Program-made: the position numbers and the translations under genes
The notes under the pieces: generated by a model
What the model saw: the letters and a program-made list of their open reading frames with translations, nothing else
Database searches by the model: none
Told to the model about the DNA's origin: nothing
Shown here: positions 1-6,009 of the stretch, in pieces
Position numbering within the stretch: position 1 is the first letter of the stretch
How the letters are laid out: every line of letters begins with the position of its first letter
Assembly: GCF_000571935.1 (NCBI RefSeq)
Contig: NZ_ATAX01000032.1
Location: 1 to 39,986, forward strand
Length of the DNA: 39,986 bases
Source of the DNA: Ruminococcus flavefaciens 007c
GTDB lineage: Bacteria; Bacillota; Clostridia; Oscillospirales; Ruminococcaceae
Direction of reading: 5' to 3'

Positions 1-15
1 ATGAACGGCGTGTTA

Positions 16-24
16 TGCTATAAT
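16..24 (+). promoter_or_regulatory. Extended -10 promoter at window edge
   Basis: TATAAT lies at 19-24, preceded by TGC at 16-18, which makes an extended -10 element. A -35 box would fall at or outside the window edge, so it cannot be judged. The element sits about 58 nt before the first gene and points toward it. Confidence 0.55.
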
Positions 25-81
25 TAGGAGACTGAATGTAGGGTGTAACGGCACTAACACAGAAATACAGAGGTGGTACAA

Positions 82-1632
82 ATGAAGAAAACAGGTTCTG
101 CACTAAAATTCCTGCCATATATATTTATAGCGGTTTTTTCTGTCATAATGTCACTGTCAAATTATATGAACGGCGATGATTATTTATGGTATTATTCCTT
201 TGATGACCCAGCTCTTGAAGAATGGAGAGCTCCCAACGGAAGATTTTTTTCCAATCAGGTGACTATGTGGCTGGTAAGAAGCTGTTTTTTCCGTGCTGTA
301 TTTATTGCGGTAACACTGGCGGCCTTTCTTATACTCCTCGGGAAGCTCTTTGACTTTGAAAAGAAAATCGGCAGTGCAGGGTATTATATACCGCTTATGC
401 TGTTTATAATGATACCTTCTGCGACATACTGTGAGACCGTCCGCTGGATCTCAGCATACACCAATTATGTTGTATCTGTGCTCTTCCTGCTGGTATATCT
501 TCTTTTCATGTTCTGCTGTCTGTTCAGGAAACACAAACCGAAGCCCTTTACCGCCGTATTGTTTCTGCCTCTGTCGCTGGCAGCAGGGCTCTGTGTCGAG
601 CATATGACCATATATAACATTGTTCTGGCGCTGGCTATGGTAATACTTGTAATAAAGCTTAAGAAGAAGGGTATTCCTCATGCGCTGGCATATCTTGCCG
701 GTGCTGCTGTTTCCTGCTTCCTGATGTTCGGGAACAGTATGTATTCCGAGATATACTCCGAAAGCGATTCAGTTGGCAATCGTTATTTTGAGCTTGGATT
801 TGCCAATATAATGCAGAATGCCTACTCTTACGTGGTAATGCACTACACCAAGGATTTCTGGCTGCTTTCCGCTGTGCTCACCGCAGCCTTAACAGTGCTT
901 TATTTCAGGAGCAGATACTGTGATAAAAAGTACAAGTATCTGAATGTGTGCATGACTATCTGCTGGCTTTACAGTTCTTATTCGGTATTCAATATGTGTT
1001 TCGGAAGTCTCCGCGCCAACACACCTGCCATGAAGATAGTAGCTCTTGAAACTGCCTTCTCTTTTGTTTATGTTGTAGCCATAGCTTATTTAATAAATGT
1101 ATTCCTCGAAAATAATGCAAGGATAAGGGCTTATGTATACCTTGTCAGTACATTTCTTGTAACTGCACCTTTCCTGGTTATAAGCCCGGTTACTGCAAGA
1201 TGCTTCTTTGCAAATTATATGTTCTGGATACTGCTTTGCGGAGAGATCCTCTGCGCAGCGCTCAAACGCGCATTTAAGTTCAAGGCTGATATTGTCATAA
1301 GAACTTCCTTTGTACTTGCCTTTGCGTCGGCGTTTATCATCTCCTTTGAGTGTATATCAAATAAGTACTATGATGTGCTCAGATTCAGCTATATCAGGGA
1401 ACAGATGGCGGACGAAAAGAGCAGGAGCCTGAATCTCATGCTGCTGCCTTATACAGAGTATTCTCACGATGACCTTAAAGACGGCATCGAGGAGGGCGGA
1501 CAGGCTATCGGAAATATAGGATACAGCGATTATATACTCAGATACCACGGTATTGATGTGGAGAAGGCGCGCAAACGTACTTCCTCCCATATGACACCTT
1601 ATGATTATTACATTGAAAAACAGAGCGAATGA
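82..1632 (+). CDS. Polytopic membrane protein, DUF6056-like
   Basis: A 516-residue integral membrane protein with about 10-12 hydrophobic segments. It has a short charged N-terminus (MKKTG), then a first membrane segment followed by SNYMNGDDYLWY, which is an acidic loop after TM1. This architecture resembles DUF6056 and GT-C-fold glycosyltransferases, where acidic residues in the first extracytoplasmic loop are functional; that link is inference. The soluble C-terminal tail of roughly 80 residues follows the last membrane segment. I chose the ATG at 82, not the in-frame GTG at 73, because AGGTGG at 71-76 is well placed for it and overlaps the GTG. The gene appears monocistronic: an extended -10 lies upstream and a strong terminator follows directly. 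A role in surface polysaccharide or lipid-linked sugar transfer is possible but unproven. Confidence 0.75.
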   Translation: MKKTGSALKFLPYIFIAVFSVIMSLSNYMNGDDYLWYYSFDDPALEEWRAPNGRFFSNQVTMWLVRSCFFRAVFIAVTLAAFLILLGKLFDFEKKIGSAGYYIPLMLFIMIPSATYCETVRWISAYTNYVVSVLFLLVYLLFMFCCLFRKHKPKPFTAVLFLPLSLAAGLCVEHMTIYNIVLALAMVILVIKLKKKGIPHALAYLAGAAVSCFLMFGNSMYSEIYSESDSVGNRYFELGFANIMQNAYSYVVMHYTKDFWLLSAVLTAALTVLYFRSRYCDKKYKYLNVCMTICWLYSSYSVFNMCFGSLRANTPAMKIVALETAFSFVYVVAIAYLINVFLENNARIRAYVYLVSTFLVTAPFLVISPVTARCFFANYMFWILLCGEILCAALKRAFKFKADIVIRTSFVLAFASAFIISFECISNKYYDVLRFSYIREQMADEKSRSLNLMLLPYTEYSHDDLKDGIEEGGQAIGNIGYSDYILRYHGIDVEKARKRTSSHMTPYDYYIEKQSE

Positions 1633-1660
1633 TACGGAAATATCTCAGTATCAGCGCAGA

Positions 1661-1705
1661 ACAGCCCGAAAGCGTCATGAGACTGCTGTTCGGGCTGTAT
1701 TTTTT
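1661..1705 (+). terminator. Rho-independent terminator of the membrane protein gene
   Basis: Perfect 10-bp arms ACAGCCCGAA (1661-1670) and TTCGGGCTGT (1689-1698) are followed by a T run at 1700-1705. It ends the + transcript just before the convergent dpaB stop codon. Confidence 0.88.
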
Positions 1706-2303
1706 ATACAGGGGAGCTGTGATATATTATAGGTCTGAGCTGTATACCGCTGAGGGCGGCTTCAATTGCATTGGGGAGGAGAGAGAATTCTGCCACCAGT
1801 GAAGCAGGCTTGTTGGTCCAGTCGTCCTGTACCATAGGGACGAAGTAGTAGTTCTTGCGGTTGAAAAGCTCTCCAAGGTTTTTGGCGGAGCCCATAAGTG
1901 AATCATTTGAGGCTATGGCAAGAACGACAGGCTTGCCGCGGCGAAGATGAGACTTTACAGCCATGGTGACAGCAGTATCGGTAATGGATGAGGTGAGCTT
2001 TGCGGCTGTATTAGAGGTACAGGGTGCCACCACCATGATGTCTGTCATATTTTTCGGACCTATGGGCTCGGCTTCGTATACAGAGGTAATGACCTCCCTG
2101 CCTGCGATATTGCGCAGCCTTGCAAGATTATCCTCCGCCTTGCCGAAGCGTGTCGATACACAGGCGGCGTTTTCAGACATTACGGGTATCAGCTCTGCGC
2201 CGTAGCCGCGTAGTATCTCTGCCTGCTGGAAACAGCTGTTGAAGGTACAGAAAGAGCCTGTCATTGCAAAGCCTATGCGCAGTCCGCTGAGGGTATTACT
2301 CAT
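1704..2303 (-). CDS. dpaB: Dipicolinate synthase subunit B
   Basis: A 199-residue flavoprotein-like subunit (SpoVFB) of dipicolinate synthase. With DpaA it makes dipicolinic acid from a lysine-pathway intermediate in the mother cell; the product is loaded into the spore core. The protein opens with GLRIGFAMTGSFCTF, the typical flavoprotein (HFCD-like) nucleotide-binding start of this family, and contains VVAPCTSNTAAKL and ASNDSLMGSAKNLGEL, both characteristic of DpaB. The length matches the family (about 200). Its start codon overlaps the end of dpaA by 8 nt, and its GGAGG ribosome binding site lies inside dpaA, indicating translational coupling. Gene order A then B is standard. No lysine-pathway gene (asd, dapA, dapG) is adjacent, unlike the Bacillus operon. 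Confidence 0.93.
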   Translation of the reverse strand: MSNTLSGLRIGFAMTGSFCTFNSCFQQAEILRGYGAELIPVMSENAACVSTRFGKAEDNLARLRNIAGREVITSVYEAEPIGPKNMTDIMVVAPCTSNTAAKLTSSITDTAVTMAVKSHLRRGKPVVLAIASNDSLMGSAKNLGELFNRKNYYFVPMVQDDWTNKPASLVAEFSLLPNAIEAALSGIQLRPIIYHSSPV

Positions 2304-3159
2304 ATGATCCGCCTCCTTCCGCTATCATGGAGCTCACTGTCTCGGCTATGATCTCGCCTGCGGTCACGGGAGCAGTCTTCCCGGGGAGGCCGTTGGCGGC
2401 CAGAGCCCTGATACCGAGAGCCTCTGTTGCTATAAAATCGATACCGTGAGGAGCTGAGGCAAGGTCGATGAAAAGGCTATCCTTTCCGAAGCGCCTGAGC
2501 ATATCCTCATTGAATATGAGCTTGGGGACGGTGTTGAATACTACTTTGTAATCGCCGCCGAGCCGTTTTACAGGCACAGAGCCTATACCGTGTAGCCGTG
2601 CTTTTGCAGCACCGCGGGGAGTGTGTACAGCGGCGGTAATATCCGCACCGAAGCCCTTTAGTATCTCCGCCAGGGCAGTACCTATTCTTCCCATGCCTGC
2701 AATAAGCACCTTTGAGCCGCTGAGAGTGACGGGCAGCTCCTCAAGAGCCAGCTGTACAGCTCCCTCGGCAGTGGGGACGGCATTTTTCAGGCTCATATCC
2801 TCACGTACAAGGTAATCGCATATCCTGTGACCGCTGAGGAGATCACTGAGCTTCTCGGCGCTGCCGCCTGTGAAAACGGTACTGTTAGGAGCAAGGAGAG
2901 CGTTCACGGCGGAAAGCTCCACGGCCGCTGCCGAACAGGGGGCGAAAAGGGTACCGTCGGGGTTAAGGGGCGGTACAGGGAGAACAGCGCAGTCAAAGCT
3001 GTGTCCAGCGGATATATCCGCGGTTTCCGGACCGAGCTCTGCAATTAGATCATTATCATCGAAGCCCAGTACAGCGGCCTCATATACATCTGCCAGGCGT
3101 GCAGCACAGTAGAGCTGGCGAATATCGCCGCCTGCGATAAGTATTCTGTGTATATTCAT
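2296..3159 (-). CDS. dpaA: Dipicolinate synthase subunit A
   Basis: A 287-residue Rossmann-type subunit (SpoVFA) of dipicolinate synthase. Two parts are visible: an N-terminal domain starting HRILIAGGDIRQLYCAARLA, typical of the DpaA N-terminal domain, and an NAD(P)-binding domain around residues 150-190 with VLIAGMGRIGTALAEILKGFGA (GxGxxG). The C-terminus carries GLPGKTAPVTAGEII, the family signature. The start at 3159 was chosen because GGAGG lies 5 nt upstream. The reading frame stays open further upstream to 3261, but that stretch runs through a promoter. Length agrees with the roughly 290-residue family. This subunit and dpaB suggest that the organism, or a recent ancestor, makes true endospores. 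Confidence 0.94.
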   Translation of the reverse strand: MNIHRILIAGGDIRQLYCAARLADVYEAAVLGFDDNDLIAELGPETADISAGHSFDCAVLPVPPLNPDGTLFAPCSAAAVELSAVNALLAPNSTVFTGGSAEKLSDLLSGHRICDYLVREDMSLKNAVPTAEGAVQLALEELPVTLSGSKVLIAGMGRIGTALAEILKGFGADITAAVHTPRGAAKARLHGIGSVPVKRLGGDYKVVFNTVPKLIFNEDMLRRFGKDSLFIDLASAPHGIDFIATEALGIRALAANGLPGKTAPVTAGEIIAETVSSMIAEGGGSYE

Positions 3160-3210
3160 AAGATCCTCCGATCCGCCTAAAGGCATAAAGTGATCAAGTA
3201 CGATCAGAAC

Positions 3211-3240
3211 ATTATATGTAACAGCGGGGGGAAATGACAA
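3211..3240 (-). promoter_or_regulatory. dpaAB promoter, sigma-A or mother-cell sigma
   Basis: On the minus strand, TATAAT (3211-3216) is preceded by TTGTCA (3235-3240) with an 18-nt spacer. The same stretch reads GTCATTT, 13 nt, CATATAAT, which is close to a sigma-E-type mother-cell promoter. The sequence cannot decide between them. It lies about 50 nt upstream of the chosen dpaA start. Confidence 0.55.
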
Positions 3241-3271
3241 TAAAAGCCGCATTTTCATCAATACCTGCCGT

Positions 3272-3298
3272 AAAAAAAGGACTGCCGAGGGCAGTCCT
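3272..3298 (-). terminator. Terminator of the GH16 gene
   Basis: Perfect arms AGGACTGCC (3278-3286) and GGCAGTCCT (3290-3298) around a 3-nt loop. On the minus strand they are followed by a T run corresponding to the A run at 3272-3278. It lies 16 nt past the glucanase stop codon and insulates dpaAB from it. Confidence 0.92.
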
Positions 3299-3313
3299 GT
3301 AGTTTTATCCGTA

Positions 3314-4738
3314 TCAATCCCATTTTATGTTATACAAAGTGACTTCGTGAGGGCCTATGGCGGCTGCACCGTCGATATTGCCCAGCTGGAACTTTATATC
3401 CGTGTCCATATCGTGATCAAAAGTCACCTCGAAGCTGTAATGCGTCTTTTCAGGAGTTATGGTCAGCTTCTTGTCAAGATAGCGTGTATAGGCGCTGTCC
3501 TCGACGGTGACGACCATGCTTCGCTGTACAGTGGAGCTGACGTCAAATTCAAGGGTATGCTTTTCTCCTGCTCTGACGGAACGGCTGCGGAGCAGTCCCA
3601 TGACAGCATATTCAAGCTCGCCTGTATTCTTGATAATGACCGCAGTGCAGCCTTCCTTATTCACAACAGAGGCCTCGGAGCCCTCCATATAATTATCCAG
3701 GGCAAGGGAGGTCTGTTTTGTGGGAGTCATCTGCGAATCCTTCTTATTGTATACACGGACATAATCAATATCGAAGTGCTTTGGACCGTCGGCAAAGGTA
3801 GCGGGCTCGGCGTATATTCCGTCGATACCGTCAAAATGTCCGCCGACAGCAAGGTTGAGTATGAGATAGAAGTTCTGATCGAAGGGAGCGGGATAGCTGA
3901 AGCCCTCGGAATACCAGTCCTTCTGTGTGCTGTACAGTACATCATCAACATACCAGCGTATTTCATCCTTTTCCCATTCTATGCTGTAAGTATGCCAGTT
4001 TATTGTGCTGTCGCCCTGAGGGAAGATATAGTCATTGGTAAGGTAGGTATTATTTGGCCATGCGCCGCCGAAGTGTATTGTACCGCATATCTTTTCGGGA
4101 GTGCTGCCCCAGCCCTCCATGATATCGATCTCTCCCGACAGAGCCCAGCCACCGTATACGCTGTCCTCGGGGAGCATCCATATTGCAGGCCACAGTGACT
4201 TGCCCGAATCGCACCTTGCCCTGACTTCGATCCTGCCGCCGCAGGCAGAGAATTTATGCTGAGTGCTTATTCTTGAGGAGGTATATTCATAGCTTCCCTG
4301 TTTTTCGTCTGTCCAGTTTTCTTTTTTTGCGGATATTGTGAGAATTCCGTTATTCACCTCAGTATTCTGCGATGTATAGAACTCCTGCTCGTTATTGCCC
4401 CAGCCGTTGGTGATATAGTTGCCTGCGTCGTCCAGCTTCCAGTTGCCAAGCTCATAGGACCATTTGTCCATATCCAGGCTGCTGCCGTCGAATTCGTCGC
4501 TCCATACGAGGGTATATCCCTCTGCCTGGGCACCTGTGTCGCCGTTCCCGAGAAGGAAACCGCTGAGCCTTTTCAGCTCGGGTGCGGAAGCGCCCTTTTT
4601 TCTTGCTGATACCATATCGAATATATCGACTGTACCGTTGCTGTTATAGTCCATTTCAATGCGTTGATCTGCATATACTGCTGCGGGAACTGCTCCGAGA
4701 AGAATCAGAGCTGCAGCTGCTGCTTTTAAAGCTTTCAT
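3314..4738 (-). CDS. Secreted GH16 beta-glucanase with dockerin-like N-terminus
   Basis: A 474-residue exported enzyme. Residues 1-23 form a signal peptide ending AVYA. Residues 29-47 carry DYNSNGTVDIFDMVSARK, a single calcium-loop/helix repeat of the dockerin type. Residues about 74-333 are a GH16 jelly-roll catalytic domain with GEIDIMEG; E203 is the likely nucleophile, D205 the assisting residue and E208 the acid/base. This family hydrolyses mixed-linkage or beta-1,3-glucans such as lichenan and laminarin. Residues about 335-474 look like a CBM4/9-type beta-sandwich carbohydrate-binding module (IKFQLGNIDG then HEVTLYNIKW). ATG follows CAGGAGG at good spacing. Only half a dockerin is present and it is N-terminal, unlike the paired C-terminal repeats seen elsewhere in this window, so cohesin binding is uncertain. 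Confidence 0.92.
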   Translation of the reverse strand: MKALKAAAAALILLGAVPAAVYADQRIEMDYNSNGTVDIFDMVSARKKGASAPELKRLSGFLLGNGDTGAQAEGYTLVWSDEFDGSSLDMDKWSYELGNWKLDDAGNYITNGWGNNEQEFYTSQNTEVNNGILTISAKKENWTDEKQGSYEYTSSRISTQHKFSACGGRIEVRARCDSGKSLWPAIWMLPEDSVYGGWALSGEIDIMEGWGSTPEKICGTIHFGGAWPNNTYLTNDYIFPQGDSTINWHTYSIEWEKDEIRWYVDDVLYSTQKDWYSEGFSYPAPFDQNFYLILNLAVGGHFDGIDGIYAEPATFADGPKHFDIDYVRVYNKKDSQMTPTKQTSLALDNYMEGSEASVVNKEGCTAVIIKNTGELEYAVMGLLRSRSVRAGEKHTLEFDVSSTVQRSMVVTVEDSAYTRYLDKKLTITPEKTHYSFEVTFDHDMDTDIKFQLGNIDGAAAIGPHEVTLYNIKWD

Positions 4739-4781
4739 GATTGCCTCCTGAAACAGGCTGAAAATAGCCTTTTATGTCCTA

Positions 4782-4819
4782 ATTCTAACATTTATCTGCG
4801 TAACTGTCAAGCATGACAG
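4782..4819 (-). promoter_or_regulatory. GH16 promoter with overlapping palindrome
   Basis: On the minus strand TTGACA (4805-4810), a 17-nt spacer and TAGAAT (4782-4787) form a near-consensus sigma-A promoter. The inverted repeat CTGTCA/TGACAG with a 4-nt spacer (4804-4819) covers the -35 box, so a repressor binding there could block the promoter. Confidence 0.8.
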
Positions 4820-5013
4820 CGATACTTATACATGAGTTTAACATTAGTTAATGAGAAAAGACTCTCTTCAGAAAGATTTCCCACCGATATTCTGTTGTGA
4901 AGTCTCTGTATCGGTATTGCCGTGTTACAGGCTGTTTTATGTGCAAATCACATATTTTTAGTGCCTGTAATATAAGCTTTTGACTGCATTTCGGCGAGTT
5001 TTTGTAAAATCTC
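4820..5013. other. Gene-free stretch with nested inverted repeat
   Basis: No reading frame of note lies between the GH16 promoter and the lipoprotein promoter. It holds a nested inverted repeat: outer arms TTACAGGC (4925-4932) and GCCTGTAA (4963-4970), inner arms ATGTG and CACAT. No T run follows, so it is not a clear terminator. It may be a protein-binding site or an untranslated RNA fold. Confidence 0.4.
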
Positions 5014-5042
5014 TTGAAAAAGCTGTATATCGGTGATATAAT
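5014..5042 (+). promoter_or_regulatory. Lipoprotein gene promoter
   Basis: TTGAAA (5014-5019), 17-nt spacer, TATAAT (5037-5042), a near-consensus sigma-A promoter about 115 nt before the lipoprotein start. Confidence 0.85.
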
Positions 5043-5051
5043 GTTAAATGT

Positions 5052-5070
5052 CGGAAAAAAGTTTTTTCCG
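5052..5070. repeat. 19-bp palindrome at the transcript start
   Basis: CGGAAAAAA (5052-5060), one central base, TTTTTTCCG (5062-5070). It begins about 10 nt after the -10 box of the lipoprotein promoter, so it would be either an operator over the first transcribed bases or a 5' hairpin in the RNA. Confidence 0.55.
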
Positions 5071-5158
5071 CAGGGTGGATATAAGACCTTGGAAATTCCG
5101 GGGCTTTTCCGTAAACTATATATGTAATTGTATCATATAGCTATTATGGAGGTTATTT

Positions 5159-5797
5159 ATGAAAAAGCTTATTTCATCAGTAGTTGTCTGCTCACTGGCA
5201 GTATGCGCACTGGCTTCATGCGGAAGCAAGGGCGATGAGCTGGTTGGCAAGTGGTCAATGAAAAATCTTACTGCTAACGGCATTGATGACGGCGGTATCA
5301 TTTTCACTGCTGACGGCAAGGGTGCTATCTATGAGGATACATCTTCGGTCTTCTATTTTGAGGACAACGGCATCAACTTCAACGGCACAACTGTTTCTTC
5401 CGAATATATCACAGATTCAAACGACGTTGTCTCTGTAAATATCCAGGGACAGGAGCTTCTCACAATGAAGAGAATGGAGTCCAAGGGCACATACTACGGT
5501 ACATATACCCTTACAGGCGGCGTTCTTTATGACAGCATCGTAAAGGGCATGGAGAGCAGAAGCAACAAGAAGGCTGACGATCTCAATGTTACCATTGATT
5601 TCTCGGAGAATCACAGCGAGGTATTATTCAACGATCTCTTTACTTATAAGGTAAAGGGCAGTACTATAGAGGTCTCGGGCTTCTCGGGACTCTTCTCGTC
5701 CAAGTCTGAAAAGGCTTCAGCCAAGTTCAAGATAGATGGCGATACACTCACTATCAAGGATTCCAATTCCGAGGAAACTCTTACAAGAGTAAAGTAA
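5159..5797 (+). CDS. Lipoprotein, lipocalin-like beta-rich domain
   Basis: A 212-residue exported lipoprotein. The signal peptide ends in LASC, a clear lipobox, with lipidated Cys21 expected; the mature protein would be anchored to the outer face of the cell membrane. GKWSMKNLTA just after the lipobox, alternating polar/hydrophobic strands, and two similar half-segments (residues about 30-125 and 130-212, each with a D-G-x-x-I/L-T/K motif) resemble lipocalin-like or DUF5640-type proteins common in ruminococci. The start ATG is preceded by GGAGG at good spacing (5147-5151). It is flanked by its own promoter and terminator, so monocistronic. The function is unknown; ligand binding at the surface is a guess from the fold only. 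Confidence 0.8.
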   Translation: MKKLISSVVVCSLAVCALASCGSKGDELVGKWSMKNLTANGIDDGGIIFTADGKGAIYEDTSSVFYFEDNGINFNGTTVSSEYITDSNDVVSVNIQGQELLTMKRMESKGTYYGTYTLTGGVLYDSIVKGMESRSNKKADDLNVTIDFSENHSEVLFNDLFTYKVKGSTIEVSGFSGLFSSKSEKASAKFKIDGDTLTIKDSNSEETLTRVK

Positions 5798-5818
5798 GGG
5801 ATCGTAAGAAAGTTTTAT

Positions 5819-5850
5819 AGGAGGCAGCTTTTACGAAGCTGCCTCCTTTT
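5819..5850 (+). terminator. Terminator of lipoprotein gene
   Basis: Perfect 12-bp arms AGGAGGCAGCTT (5819-5830) and AAGCTGCCTCCT (5836-5847), 5-nt loop, followed by TTT. Confidence 0.92.
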
Positions 5851-5869
5851 GATTTTTATATGAAAACAC

Positions 5870-5913
5870 AAAAAGCACCTGCATAGTAAAAGCTTACAAA
5901 TGCAGATGCTTTT
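5870..5913 (-). terminator. Probable terminator of the M16 peptidase gene
   Basis: Imperfect arms AAAAGCACCTGCAT (about 5871-5884) and ATGCAGATGCTTTT (5900-5913), with a small inner hairpin GTAA/TTAC. On the minus strand a short T run follows. It lies about 100 nt past the peptidase stop codon, so the gene would have a long 3' untranslated region. Confidence 0.6.
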
Positions 5914-6009
5914 ATTTGTACAAAACATAGAAACTAAGGATATGTTTTCTTAATTTCAATGGTTTTCCGTTGAAATTTGTCCGTTTTTGTCCCTTTTACA
6001 GAGGGACGA

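Noticed and set aside
3347..4198. Long + strand reading frame opposite the GH16 gene (283 codons).
   Set aside because: No ribosome binding site or family features. The opposite strand encodes a clear enzyme with a signal peptide and catalytic motif.
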